Origin: Flavobacterium hungaricum
GTDB lineage: Bacteria > Bacteroidota > Bacteroidia > Flavobacteriales > Flavobacteriaceae
NCBI RefSeq assembly: GCF_015182285.1
Contig: NZ_PRDM01000003.1
Location: forward strand, 186,001 to 250,000
Direction: 5' to 3'
Length of the DNA stretch: 64,000 nt
Shown here: positions 54,454 to 64,000 of the stretch, piece by piece
Layout: every line of letters begins with the position of its first letter
Numbering within the stretch: position 1 is the first letter of the stretch
The notes under the pieces: model-generated
The model's input: the letters and a program-made list of their open reading frames with translations, nothing else
Databases searched by the model: none
Told to the model about the DNA's origin: nothing
Position numbers and translations under genes: made by a program

Positions 54454-55197
54454 ATGAAAAAATACATCTTCCTGACATTTCTAATTTCTACCGTTTGTTT
54501 TGCTCAGAAAACGACTTTATACACGATTGGCGATTCTACAATGGCGAACAAAAAAGATGCTGACCGCAATCCGGAGCATGGATGGGCGCAGGTGCTGCAG
54601 CCTTTTTTTAAAGAGGATATTGTAGTGGTGAACAAAGCAGTAAACGGCAGAAGCACCAAAAGTTTTATCAATGAAAAAAGATGGGATTCGATTTATAAAA
54701 AGCTGAAAAAAGGCGATTACGTTTTTATCGAATTTGGACATAATGATGAAAAAATAGAAGATTCTACACGTTATACCAATCCGCATACCGCTTATCGGTA
54801 TAATTTAATAAAGTTTGTAAAGGAGAGCAGAGCAAAAGGTGCAATTCCGGTTTTATTGACATCGATCGCAAGACGTAATTTTAATGAAAAAGGCGTATTG
54901 ATTCCTACTCATGGAGATTATCCGTTAGAAACCCGTTTAGTGTCACAAGAATATAAAGTTCCTTTTATCGACTTGGAATATTATACAGAATTACTGGAAC
55001 AATCCTACGGACCAGAGCAGTCAAAACAACTGCATTTGCATTTTAAAGCAGGAGAGAATCCTTATTATGATAAAGACAAAGCAGATGATACGCATCTTTC
55101 CTTATTAGGAGCAACAACTATTGCGCAACTTGTTGTAAATCAGATCAAACTTTTAGAAGATGCTTCTTTAGAAAAACTAAAAAAAGGGATTAAGTAG
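54454..55197 (+). CDS. Rhamnogalacturonan acetylesterase (CE12, SGNH)
   Basis: 247 residues with signal peptide ending VCFAQ. SGNH-hydrolase blocks: catalytic Ser28 in IGDST, the Gly-containing block near GRSTKSF, Asn in FGHND and Asp211-His214 in DDTHLS. The sequence order and length fit CE12 rhamnogalacturonan acetylesterases. It removes acetyl groups from the rhamnogalacturonan backbone so that GH28 and lyases can act. Part of the pectin locus. Confidence 0.88.
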   Translation: MKKYIFLTFLISTVCFAQKTTLYTIGDSTMANKKDADRNPEHGWAQVLQPFFKEDIVVVNKAVNGRSTKSFINEKRWDSIYKKLKKGDYVFIEFGHNDEKIEDSTRYTNPHTAYRYNLIKFVKESRAKGAIPVLLTSIARRNFNEKGVLIPTHGDYPLETRLVSQEYKVPFIDLEYYTELLEQSYGPEQSKQLHLHFKAGENPYYDKDKADDTHLSLLGATTIAQLVVNQIKLLEDASLEKLKKGIK

Positions 55198-55198
55198 A

Positions 55199-55268
55199 AT
55201 GTAAAATGTAGGATGTAAAATGTAGAATGTAAAATGTAAAATGTAAAATGTAAAGTGTATAATGTAAA
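55199..55268. repeat. aatgtaaa tandem repeat
   Basis: About eight degenerate copies of an 8-bp unit (atgtaaaa / atgtagga) run directly after the esterase stop codon. Like the tracts at 19090, 47581 and 54278 it is likely to vary in copy number. Confidence 0.85.
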
Positions 55269-55402
55269 AATAGATCTTAAAATGCCATTTTAAGACTTTT
55301 TAGGGGGATGTACTTGTTTTAATACTTTGATATTTATTCTTGTAAACAGCAAGCTGGTTGTGAAATTCTCAGGATTGATTTATTTTACATTTTTATGATT
55401 TA

Positions 55403-55437
55403 AAAAGAGGAACGTAACGGTTCCTCTTTTTTTTTGC
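55403..55437 (+). terminator. Terminator before the giant gene
   Basis: aaaagaggaac pairs with gttcctctttt (one mismatched base at the loop side) around a short taac-type loop, followed by at least eight T residues. It lies about 200 bp after the esterase and ends the preceding operon. Confidence 0.8.
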
Positions 55438-55604
55438 GTTTCCATACCGTTATCCAAAGCTGTTTTTAAAGAAAATGAAACACAAAAAATTGTTTCATTT
55501 TATAATTTGAAACAACTTAAAGCGCTCAATTTGGATTGAATCTGAATATTTGATATAATTTTATGTTTTGATAATCAGTGTTTTAGTTTCTGTCTTGTAA
55601 GATT

Positions 55605-55814
55605 TTATTCTTTTTCTCTTTTTTCGTGTTCTTTATAGTATACTCCACAATCATAATCAGCTCCATAACTATTGATACTTTTTGTATAAAAGGTATTTAA
55701 AACATACTGGTATCCCGATCTCCAATTTTCTGATAGTCTAAATAACAAAGCAGCGCTTTTTTTTGCTCTTAAACCCTCGCGATAAGTTTTATAAGCCTCT
55801 ATTTTTTTATACAC
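55605..55814 (-). CDS. Possible small hypothetical protein (69 aa)
   Basis: An isolated minus-strand frame in a gene-free stretch of about 600 bp. Lys/Tyr-rich, starting MYKKIEAYKTYREG and ending HEKREKE, with no signal peptide and no known family. It could be a real small basic protein or a remnant of a lost gene. It overlaps no other gene. I give it low confidence. Confidence 0.25.
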   Translation of the reverse strand: MYKKIEAYKTYREGLRAKKSAALLFRLSENWRSGYQYVLNTFYTKSINSYGADYDCGVYYKEHEKREKE

Positions 55815-55851
55815 CTTGTTTTTTTTGATTCAACATTTAAAACTATTTAGT

Positions 55852-58800
55852 ATGAATAGAACATTTACTTTTCCATTTAAGAAAATATCATTTCTGTTTT
55901 TCTGGCTGTTAGTACTGCTGGTTTCTCAAAATAGTAATGCCCAAGAAGCTCCAGGGGCGATTACCGCTAATCTTAAATTATGGCTCAAAGCAGATTCAGG
56001 TGTTACGCCTGCTGTACAAGGCGCCGCTGTAACGGCATGGAATGATCAAAGCGGGGGCAATAACAATGCGTCAGTTCCAACAGTAACTCCTGCGGCAATA
56101 AACCCAACGTATCAGGTAAATGGGATTAATTTTAACCCGACAGTTCGGTTTGAAGGATCAAGTAATACCAATTTTGCTGCCTTAGGAGGCACTTTATCTC
56201 CGGCATTAACAAGCGACAATATCTCTTATTTTGCGGTTTTTCTAATGAAAAGTGCCACCAGCCCGTCAGGCCGTGTACTGATAGTCGCTGAAAACGAAGC
56301 AACATCTGAATTAGGAACTCAAAATGGTGCCAGTTTATTCAACCGTACCGGTTCAAACATAACTGGTTCAAGAAATAATGTACAAGCACCTTCGGTAGGT
56401 CCTGTTTTGGATAACCCCGTTTTTATAAGTTCCAGTTTTAGAAGTGTTAATAATGTATGGAGTTTTTCCTTAAATGGATCTCCTGCGCCACAAACGGCTT
56501 ATACAGCCAGCGCCTTTAATGCGGGTTATTACCGTCTGGGTCTGGGTACGTTAGGAAACAACGATTGGCTGAATGGGGATGTTGCAGAAGTGATTGTATA
56601 CGATGCAGATCAAGCAGGCAATTTAGAACAAATACAAAGTTACCTTGGGCTGAAATATGGCATCCAAAAACAAGGCAGCTATGTAAATAGTTCGGGTACA
56701 ACTATATGGACTGGAACGACTAACTATAACTATCGCCTTGATGTATGTGGGATCGGGCGCGATGATGGCAGCGGTTTGCTGCAGGTACAGGCCAATAGTG
56801 CCAATTCTGGCAGTGGTGATGGTACGGGGCAATCCGGAAAAGGAAATATTGTAATCAGTAATCCTTCGTCATTAACTAACGACAATACCTTTTTAATGAT
56901 TGGTAATGATGGCGGTGCCCTTACAGAAACAGACGTTGTGTTTGGAGGCACCACCACAAAAAGAGTGCAGAGAGTCTGGAAAGCCCAAACTACCGGTACG
57001 CCCGGCACCATAACCTTAAGTTACGATATAACAGGACTCACATACTCCGGGCAGAGTGCAAGCGATTATGTACTTTTGGTAGATCCTACTGGTGCCGGCG
57101 ATTTTACCTCAGGAAGTGTGATAAAATACACAGCAGCTTCCATTATAAATAATAAAGTTACTTTTAATACCGTAGACCTGCCAACAGGTGCTTTATTTAC
57201 TTTCCAAACATTAGCAGCTCCTACCGTTCAGGCGACAAATGTTAGTTTTACCAATACCACAGGAACAACTACTACAGCCAGCTGGACAAACGGAAATGGC
57301 TCGTCAAGAGCCGTATTTCTATATGCTGGAGCAAGCGGCAGTCCGGTTCCGGTAAATAATACCACTTATACTGCAAATACGGTCTTTGGAACAGGAACGC
57401 AAATAGGAACTACAGGCTGGTATTGTGTTTATAACGGTACGGGAACGACTGTAAACATAACAGGTTTGACTCCCCTCACCACTTATCAGTTGATGGCGTT
57501 GGAATATACGGGAGCAGCAGGTTACGAGACGTATTTAACTACAGCGGGTACAGGAAATCCTGCGGGAGTAACTACTTTGAGTACCGATGCCACCTTAAGT
57601 AATTTCAGTATAAGTCAGGGCACGCTCAATCCTGTTTTTGCAAGCGGTACTACTTCTTACACCGCAACCGTAACGAACGCCGTGACAAGTCTTACAGTTA
57701 CACCTACTACCGCAAACGCCGGCGCAACGGTAATGGTAAACGGTCAAGCAGTGACGAGTGGCAGTGCCTCGGGAGCAATTAATTTAGCAGTTGGCCCCAA
57801 TGTGATTACCACAGTTGTAACGGCTCAAGACGGCGTAACAACACAAACTTACACAACTACAATATCTAGAGCTAACCTGATTGCGCCTGGAGGTGTATCG
57901 GGTGAAGTAATATGGTATAAAGCAAATGAAGGAATCACTCTGAATACTACGAATGTATCACAATGGAATGATTCTAGCGGCAATGCTAATAATGCCATAC
58001 AAGCAACTGCTGCCGCGCAGCCCGCTTACACGACTAACAGCATCAATTTTAATCAGTCTCTTACTTTCTCGGGCACCAACTATTTAAATGCACCAGTAAA
58101 CAATTTACCTGCGGGTACTAGTGCACGTTCTATATTTGTTGTCGCAGCTTCTAGCAATACGCAGCCTACTGCCAGCTGGGTTTATGGCTATGGTTCAGGA
58201 AGCATAGGCAGAGCCTTTAACGTAGGTAAAGTAGCAGCCACAACGACTTTGTTTTTAAGTGGGTTTAGTATTGATACACAATCTTCAGCTAATTTCTGGA
58301 CTGCCAATGTACCCAAATTAGGGGCAGTTACTTATAATTCGCCAACAGTATCTTTTTTTGATGCTGGTGCTCCTATTGGTACTGCAACTCAGGCTGCGTA
58401 TAATACATTAATTACTGCTAATAGTGGGAGAATAGGCGCTTTTGTAAATTCTGGAGTAGAAATATGGAGAGGAAATATTGCAGAAATAATTTTATATCCT
58501 TCGTTAATTTCAGGTACTGCGGCAGCCAGTGTAGAATCTTATCTGGCGCTTAAATATGGTATTCATAAAACTGGTGACTATCTTAACAGCGCAGGTACTG
58601 TAGTTTGGGATGCTGCAGTAAATACCACCTATCATAATGATGTATTTGGAATAGCACAGGATGATGATTCCATTTTGCTGCAAGCCATTTCTAACAGTAC
58701 CAATACCGGCAGCGGAGATGGTACGGGACAAAGTGCAAAGGGAAATATTATAATCAGCAATCCATCTTCTTTAGTAAATAATTCATTTTTAATTGTGGGG

Positions 58801-61800
58801 CATAATACGGGGCCGTTAACAGAAATAAATGGAACTGCTGCGGGAGGTGCTGCTATAAAAAGAGTAGAGAGACTTTGGAAATCTCAAACTACCGGTACAC
58901 CCGGAAACGTAACATTGAGCTATGATGTAACGGGACTTAGTTACAGCGCACAAAGTTTTAGCGATTATAAGCTATTAGTGGATCCAACAGGTACAGGCGA
59001 TTTTACCGGAGGAAGTGTGGTAAAATATGACGCTGCATCTCTAACCGCAAATAAAGTTACCTTTAATGCTGTAGCACTGCCAACAGGAGCGGTCTTTACT
59101 TTTCAGACATTTGCAGCCCCTGCGGTTCAGGCAACAAATGTTACTTTTACCAATACGACAGGAACTACCGCTACAGCCAGCTGGACCAATGGTAACGGAA
59201 CGGCAAGAACCGTATTTATGTATGCCGGAACAAGCGGCAGTCCGGTTCCGGTAGATAATACCACTTATACGGCAAATACGGTCTTTGGAACAGGAACGCA
59301 AATAGGAACAACAGGCTGGTATTGTGTGTATAATGGTACAGGAACAACAACAATTGTAACGGGATTAAATCCCTCAACGACCTATCAGCTAATGGTGGTT
59401 GAATATACGGGAGCAGCAGGAAGTCAGCTTTACTTAACCACACCAGATACAGGAAATCCTGCGGGAGTAACTACTTCAGCCATTGTAGGCCCGGGGGGGA
59501 TTGCTGCCAATCTTAAATTATGGCTTAAAGCCAATTCGAATGTTAGCCCTTCGACTCAAGGCGCAGCCGTAACGGGATGGAATGATCTAAGCGGCGGCGG
59601 TAATCATGCTGTTTACGCCACTCCGATGTTTTCACAAACCGTACTGAATCCTACTTATCAGTCAAATTCATTTAATTTTAATCCGACAGTCCGCTTTGCA
59701 GGAACAAGCAATACGAGTTTTGCAGCAATAGGAGGAACTTTATCTCCAGCAGTAACCAGTAATAATATATCGGTCTACGCTGTATTTTTAATGAACTCTA
59801 CATTGAGCAGCGGATCTTCTCGTATTTTTATGATTTCGCAGAATGCATCAACCTCTGATTGGCAGAATCAGGCAGGTGCTACTTTGATAGGACGTAATCT
59901 GAACAATATGAGAGGTGACAGAAATACTTTAGTAGGACCCATTGTAGGCCCTGTTGTAGGTACATCTGTTATAGCGTCTACCCATTTTAAGACGAATAAC
60001 CAATGGGTTTCTGAAATAAATGGAAATTCTTTCACTAGTACAGCCTATACAGCAGCAGCATTCAACGCTTCTTATTATCGATTAGGTCAGAGTACCTTTA
60101 ATGCTAACGATTATTTAAATGGAGATATAGCCGAGGTTATTTTTTATGAAGCAGATCAATCTTCTCTTGCCGGCCATAACCAAATAGAAAGTTATCTGGC
60201 ACTTAAATACGGTATTCATAAGATCGGCAGTTATGTTAACAGTTCCGGTACTATTACTTGGGATGCGGCTGCTAATACAGCCTATCATAATGATGTATTC
60301 GGAATAGGACAAGATGATACTACCGGCTTACTGCAAATACAATCCAACAGTTCGAATACTGGCGGTGGAGAGGGTACGGGACAAAGTGCAAAGGGAAATA
60401 TTATAATCAGTAATGCATCATCTTTAGCAAATAATTCATTTTTAATGGTGGGGCATAATACCGGTCCTTTAACAGAAATAAATGGAACTGCTGCGGGAGG
60501 TTTGCCTATAAAAAGAGTAGAAAGACTTTGGAAATCTCAAACTACCGGTACACCCGGAAACGTAACATTGAGCTATGATGTAACGGGACTTACTTACACT
60601 GCACAAAGTGTTAGCGATTATGCTTTATTAGTGGATCCAACGGGTACGGGCGATTTTACGGGAGGAAGTGTTGTAAAATATCCAGCGGCATCTCTAACCG
60701 CAAATAAAGTTACCTTTAATGGTGTAGCACTGCCGACAGGAGCAGTCTTTACTTTTCAGACATTTGCGGCTCCGACAGTTCAGGCGACGGATGTTATTTT
60801 TACCAATACGACAGGAACAACTACCACAGCGAGCTGGACGAATGGTACCGGAACAGCAAGAGCCGTATTTATGTTTGCAGGAGCAAGCGGCAGCCCAGTT
60901 CCCGTAAATAATACCACTTATACGGCAGATACAGCCTTTGGAACAGGAGCGCAAATTGGTACATCAGGCTGGTATTGTGTGTATAACGGAACAGGAACCA
61001 CTGTAGATATAACAGGTTTGACACCAGCGACAGCCTATCAGTTAATGGTGGTTGAATATACTGGAACAGCAGGAAGTGAGTTATACTTAACCACACCAGC
61101 CGCAGGGAATCCTGCTGCAGTGACAACTCTTAGCAATGATGCAACTTTAAGTAATTTAAGTATTAGTGAAGGAACATTAACACCTGTTTTTGCTACAGGC
61201 ACAACGAGTTATACCGCTAATGTTGCTAATGCCGTTACAAGTCTGACCGTAACACCAACAACGACAGATTCTAATGCAACGGTAACCGTAAACGGAACAA
61301 CAGTAACGAGCGGGACTGCTTCTAGCGCAATTAATTTAGCAGTTGGCCCAAATGTGATTACTACAGTGGTAACCGCTCAGGACGGTACAACTTTAGGAAC
61401 GTATACAATAACCGTAACCAGAACAGCACCACCCACTATCACAACTTCTGGGACTTTGTCTGCTTTAACCACAACCTACGGGACAGCCTCTGCTTCTACA
61501 ACTTTTAACGTTTCAGGTACCAACATGTTCGAAGGAGTGGTGATTTCGCCCCCTGCAGGATTTGAAGTAAGCAGCGATAATATCAATTTCGCTGTCAGCA
61601 TTGCTATAGGAGGATCAAGCACAATTACAGACGTACCAGTTTATGTAAGATTAAAAGAAACAGATGCAGTAGGAGATTATTCTGGAAATATAGTGTTAAC
61701 CAGTGATGGCGCGGCAGATGTAAATGTGCCAACGGTTTTAAGCACAGTAACCCCTGCTGCTTTAACAATCACCGCCGATAATCAGACTAAAGTCTACGGC

Positions 61801-63504
61801 GAAGCCAATCCGACGTTAACGGCAAGTTACAGCGGCTTTGTAAACGGAGATACCGAAGCAAGTTTAACTACTGCACCGACAATTACGACAACTGCTGATA
61901 CTACAAGTCCAGCAGGAACGTATCCGATAACAGCCAGCGGAGCAGTCAATACCAATTACACCATCAATTATGTAGACGGAACTTTGACCGTAACGCCTGC
62001 AATATTAACGATCACCGCCGATAATCAGACGAAAGTCTACGGCGAAGCCAATCCGACCTTAACAGCGAGTTACAGCGGATTTGTAAACGGAGATACCGAA
62101 GCGAGTTTAACTACGCCTCCGACAATTACCACAACGGCCGATGGGACAAGTCCGGCAGGAACGTATCCGATTACAGCCAGCGGAGCGGTTTCATCAAACT
62201 ACACGATTAGTTATGTAGACGGCACTTTAACGGTAACTCCTGCGATCTTAACGATCACGGCCGATAACCAGACGAAAGTCTACGGCGAAGCGAATCCGAC
62301 GTTAACGGCAAGTTACAGCGGATTTGTCAACGGTGATACGGAAGCGAGTTTAACTACTGCGCCAACGATTGCTACAACTGCCGATGCGACAAGTCCAGCA
62401 GGAACGTATCCCATAACAGCCAGCGGAGCAGTCAATACCAATTACACCATCAATTATGTAGACGGAACTTTGACCGTAACGCCTGCAATATTAACGATCA
62501 CGCCTAATGAAGAAAAAAGTTTGGAGCTGCACTCCTCAAACACAGATCCTAAATTTCCGATAAAGACAAGTGTCAGGTTTGGAAAGAGAGAAGCAAAAGA
62601 CCTGCCCGTGCATCCTGATACTCAAGAGGTTTTGATGGCCAATCAAGTACATAAAAAACTAGGATATCAAAAATATCAAACCGACGGACCGACTTGGGAA
62701 AATGACAAAGTGGGTTTTAGACATTATTTGGACGGAAGAAATTCTAAAGATGTTTTTGGAAAAAAATTACCGGGTATTACACCGGAGAATGTTGGAATCA
62801 ATAGTAAAGGAGCGGTAGAAGACAACTACCACGTAATGTACGATTGGGGAAGGGATATTTTTCCTGTCGGGAATTCTGCGGGCTTAGGCGGTTATGCGCT
62901 GCTGATTGATGATAAGATAAACAGACTCGGAATATTAGGAAATGATACTATAAATAATGTCGAAAAAACGATTTTTAAAATTGTAAGTGAAGGACCGGTA
63001 AATTCGGTTTTAAGTTATGAATATCAAAACTGGAAAGCGGGAGGAAATTTGTATCAAGTACAGGAAACTACTTCGATCTGGCCGGGAATGTACGGTTTTA
63101 AAAATACGGTTTCGATTGAAGGCTTAAAAGGAAAAGAAACTTTTGCAGCCGCAATTTCTAATTTGAACAATAAAAATCCGCTGCAAGTAATTGAAGCCGG
63201 CGACTGGGTCTGCCTGATACAGCATGATTATCTGACCTACGAGCGCCAGTGGATTTTGGGAACAGCAATTCTGGTTCCTAAAAATAAGTACCAAGGTTAT
63301 ATTGAAGCACCAAAAACGGGGCAGTTAACAGATTCTTATTTAGCCAGACTCAAGCTGGAAAATAATGAAAAAATAAGTTATTATGCCATTGCCGCCTGGG
63401 AGCTTAGTGCCGATAAAGGTTTTAAGGACAGTGCTTTTTTTACAAACTATGTGACCAATCTGGCCAAACAGCTTTCTGCTAAAATTAAAGTGGACATTAA
63501 ATAA
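55852..63504 (+). CDS. Giant secreted LamG/FN3/MBG protein fused to a DUF4861 domain
   Basis: 2550 residues; start set at 55852 with signal peptide MNRTFTFPFKK...SNAQ. Three LamG-like modules start near residues 33, 680 and 1213 (AITANLKLWLKADSGV-type start), each followed by a conserved cell-surface segment (GIGRDDGSGLLQ, GTGQSGKGNI) and an FN3-like domain. Cadherin-like beta-sandwich domains occur after modules 1 and 3. An Ig-like segment leads to three MBG repeats of 81 residues (about 1969-2215). The DUF4861 domain follows (about 2220-2550: DGPTWENDKVGFRHYLDGRN, NYHVMYDWGRDI), replacing the usual type IX secretion sorting tail. The join falls four residues into a fourth MBG repeat (ILTIT then PNEEKS). 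Probably a surface pectin-binding/processing protein; whether this fusion is real should be checked. Confidence 0.85.
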   Translation: MNRTFTFPFKKISFLFFWLLVLLVSQNSNAQEAPGAITANLKLWLKADSGVTPAVQGAAVTAWNDQSGGNNNASVPTVTPAAINPTYQVNGINFNPTVRFEGSSNTNFAALGGTLSPALTSDNISYFAVFLMKSATSPSGRVLIVAENEATSELGTQNGASLFNRTGSNITGSRNNVQAPSVGPVLDNPVFISSSFRSVNNVWSFSLNGSPAPQTAYTASAFNAGYYRLGLGTLGNNDWLNGDVAEVIVYDADQAGNLEQIQSYLGLKYGIQKQGSYVNSSGTTIWTGTTNYNYRLDVCGIGRDDGSGLLQVQANSANSGSGDGTGQSGKGNIVISNPSSLTNDNTFLMIGNDGGALTETDVVFGGTTTKRVQRVWKAQTTGTPGTITLSYDITGLTYSGQSASDYVLLVDPTGAGDFTSGSVIKYTAASIINNKVTFNTVDLPTGALFTFQTLAAPTVQATNVSFTNTTGTTTTASWTNGNGSSRAVFLYAGASGSPVPVNNTTYTANTVFGTGTQIGTTGWYCVYNGTGTTVNITGLTPLTTYQLMALEYTGAAGYETYLTTAGTGNPAGVTTLSTDATLSNFSISQGTLNPVFASGTTSYTATVTNAVTSLTVTPTTANAGATVMVNGQAVTSGSASGAINLAVGPNVITTVVTAQDGVTTQTYTTTISRANLIAPGGVSGEVIWYKANEGITLNTTNVSQWNDSSGNANNAIQATAAAQPAYTTNSINFNQSLTFSGTNYLNAPVNNLPAGTSARSIFVVAASSNTQPTASWVYGYGSGSIGRAFNVGKVAATTTLFLSGFSIDTQSSANFWTANVPKLGAVTYNSPTVSFFDAGAPIGTATQAAYNTLITANSGRIGAFVNSGVEIWRGNIAEIILYPSLISGTAAASVESYLALKYGIHKTGDYLNSAGTVVWDAAVNTTYHNDVFGIAQDDDSILLQAISNSTNTGSGDGTGQSAKGNIIISNPSSLVNNSFLIVGHNTGPLTEINGTAAGGAAIKRVERLWKSQTTGTPGNVTLSYDVTGLSYSAQSFSDYKLLVDPTGTGDFTGGSVVKYDAASLTANKVTFNAVALPTGAVFTFQTFAAPAVQATNVTFTNTTGTTATASWTNGNGTARTVFMYAGTSGSPVPVDNTTYTANTVFGTGTQIGTTGWYCVYNGTGTTTIVTGLNPSTTYQLMVVEYTGAAGSQLYLTTPDTGNPAGVTTSAIVGPGGIAANLKLWLKANSNVSPSTQGAAVTGWNDLSGGGNHAVYATPMFSQTVLNPTYQSNSFNFNPTVRFAGTSNTSFAAIGGTLSPAVTSNNISVYAVFLMNSTLSSGSSRIFMISQNASTSDWQNQAGATLIGRNLNNMRGDRNTLVGPIVGPVVGTSVIASTHFKTNNQWVSEINGNSFTSTAYTAAAFNASYYRLGQSTFNANDYLNGDIAEVIFYEADQSSLAGHNQIESYLALKYGIHKIGSYVNSSGTITWDAAANTAYHNDVFGIGQDDTTGLLQIQSNSSNTGGGEGTGQSAKGNIIISNASSLANNSFLMVGHNTGPLTEINGTAAGGLPIKRVERLWKSQTTGTPGNVTLSYDVTGLTYTAQSVSDYALLVDPTGTGDFTGGSVVKYPAASLTANKVTFNGVALPTGAVFTFQTFAAPTVQATDVIFTNTTGTTTTASWTNGTGTARAVFMFAGASGSPVPVNNTTYTADTAFGTGAQIGTSGWYCVYNGTGTTVDITGLTPATAYQLMVVEYTGTAGSELYLTTPAAGNPAAVTTLSNDATLSNLSISEGTLTPVFATGTTSYTANVANAVTSLTVTPTTTDSNATVTVNGTTVTSGTASSAINLAVGPNVITTVVTAQDGTTLGTYTITVTRTAPPTITTSGTLSALTTTYGTASASTTFNVSGTNMFEGVVISPPAGFEVSSDNINFAVSIAIGGSSTITDVPVYVRLKETDAVGDYSGNIVLTSDGAADVNVPTVLSTVTPAALTITADNQTKVYGEANPTLTASYSGFVNGDTEASLTTAPTITTTADTTSPAGTYPITASGAVNTNYTINYVDGTLTVTPAILTITADNQTKVYGEANPTLTASYSGFVNGDTEASLTTPPTITTTADGTSPAGTYPITASGAVSSNYTISYVDGTLTVTPAILTITADNQTKVYGEANPTLTASYSGFVNGDTEASLTTAPTIATTADATSPAGTYPITASGAVNTNYTINYVDGTLTVTPAILTITPNEEKSLELHSSNTDPKFPIKTSVRFGKREAKDLPVHPDTQEVLMANQVHKKLGYQKYQTDGPTWENDKVGFRHYLDGRNSKDVFGKKLPGITPENVGINSKGAVEDNYHVMYDWGRDIFPVGNSAGLGGYALLIDDKINRLGILGNDTINNVEKTIFKIVSEGPVNSVLSYEYQNWKAGGNLYQVQETTSIWPGMYGFKNTVSIEGLKGKETFAAAISNLNNKNPLQVIEAGDWVCLIQHDYLTYERQWILGTAILVPKNKYQGYIEAPKTGQLTDSYLARLKLENNEKISYYAIAAWELSADKGFKDSAFFTNYVTNLAKQLSAKIKVDIK
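61771..62499 (+). repeat. Three 243-bp MBG-domain repeats
   Basis: Within the giant gene a 243-bp unit (81 codons) starting acc/acggccgataatcag recurs at about 61771, 62014 and 62257 with strong nucleotide identity. A fourth unit begins near 62499 and is interrupted at once by the DUF4861 coding sequence. Such repeats are recombination hot spots. Confidence 0.85.
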
Positions 63505-63510
63505 AAAAAG

Positions 63511-64000
63511 ATGCTGCGACTTCTCTTGACGTTATGCTTTCTAGGCTTGGTAAAGGATTCTTTTTCGCAGAATGAAAAGAAAACATTTCCGGATGGCACA
63601 CCTATTTCGGAATGGTTTACTAATTCTAAAAAATTAGAACTCCAAAATCTGGGAAAGCAGTATTTGATTACTGACTTTGGTGTCGTTATCGACAGTACGT
63701 GGGTTCAGACACAAGCAATTCAATCTGTAATTGATAACGCATCCCGAAATGGAGGAGGAGTAATCGTGATTCCTAAAGGTGTTTTTCTAAGCGGCGCGCT
63801 CTTTTTTGGTCCCAAAACCTGTTTGTATATTGCAAAAGAAGGCGTTCTAAAAGGATCTGACAATATCGCGGATTACCCTATAAGGCCTTCACGGATGGAA
63901 GGTCAGAATTTGGATTACTTTCCCGCACTGGTAAATGCTTACGGAGTAGATGGTTTTTCTATTTCGGGAGGCGGGACTGTAAACGGAAACGGTAAAAAGT
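63511..64000 (+). CDS. GH28 enzyme 3 (partial, runs off the window)
   Basis: The first 163 codons are visible; the frame is open to the window end. Signal peptide MLRLLLTLCFLGLVKDSFSQ is followed by the N-terminal beta-helix of a GH28 enzyme: DFGVVIDSTWVQTQAIQSVI, GGGVIVIPKGVFLSGALFF and FSISGGGTVNGNG match the start of GH28 proteins. The catalytic motifs lie beyond the window, so specificity cannot be read. It starts 6 bp after the giant gene's stop codon, so it is in the same operon. Confidence 0.85.
   Translation, partial: MLRLLLTLCFLGLVKDSFSQNEKKTFPDGTPISEWFTNSKKLELQNLGKQYLITDFGVVIDSTWVQTQAIQSVIDNASRNGGGVIVIPKGVFLSGALFFGPKTCLYIAKEGVLKGSDNIADYPIRPSRMEGQNLDYFPALVNAYGVDGFSISGGGTVNGNGKK

Noticed and set aside
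54339..54563. Frame overlapping the start of the CE12 gene
   Set aside because: Overlaps the signal peptide region in another frame; no features of a real gene.
59041..61126. Cys-rich antisense frames in the giant gene that look like small Cys-rich peptides
   Set aside because: They recur at each LamG module because they are the reverse strand of the repeated modules; the Cys pattern comes from Thr/Ala-rich codons.

Overview
The window looks like chromosome from a Flavobacterium-like Bacteroidota. The evidence is AT-rich DNA, a SusC/SusD pair, Bacteroidota-type -7 promoter elements (TAnnTTTG), many lipoboxes and AQ-type signal peptides, LytTR/His_kinase signalling, and short dispersed palindromes. 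No rRNA, tRNA, CRISPR array or complete insertion sequence is visible. All functional calls come from reading motifs; nothing was searched.

1-8 kb is an accessory region. A small 80-residue gene at 580 is followed by two truncated copies of its own 3' end (1478-1623 and 5436-5589), each with the same terminator. Unrelated AT-rich cargo sits between and after the copies: a secreted protein, a lipoprotein plus coiled-coil/barrel protein pair, and an AIPR-family (abortive-infection) gene with a small acidic partner. This resembles a repeatedly used insertion hotspot and holds a candidate phage-defence operon.

8-24 kb is mostly housekeeping and stress genes. It has a tripartite RND efflux operon (adaptor, pump with an EF-hand-like insert, TolC) divergent from a LytS/LytTR two-component pair. 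Two PepSY-like periplasmic proteins, two short-chain dehydrogenases with an AraC regulator, a 2H phosphoesterase and small unknown genes follow, separated by dispersed and tandem repeats.

22.5-64 kb is one large pectin-utilisation locus. Two ExuT-type hexuronate transporters and KduI, KduD, UxaC, KdgK, KdgA, UxaB and UxaA cover both routes from unsaturated and saturated galacturonate to pyruvate and glyceraldehyde-3-phosphate. A LacI-type regulator follows. A palindrome (TGTAATCGATTACA or close variants) lies directly after the -7 element of three promoters and also upstream of the lacI gene, defining a likely regulon. The depolymerising half has a GH28 lipoprotein, SusC/SusD, esterases, a DUF4861 protein, three tandem GH105 hydrolases, GH43, a PL10-CE8 fusion, a second GH28, a CE12 acetylesterase and a third GH28 that runs off the window.

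The most unusual gene is a 2550-residue repeat-rich secreted protein (55852-63504). Its C-terminus is not a sorting domain but a DUF4861 domain, joined exactly where a fourth MBG repeat should begin. The expected division of labour is: extracellular pectin and rhamnogalacturonan are cut and de-esterified, oligomers enter through SusCD, GH105/GH28 enzymes finish them in the periplasm, and uronates enter the cytoplasm through ExuT for the Kdu/Uxa/Kdg pathway.
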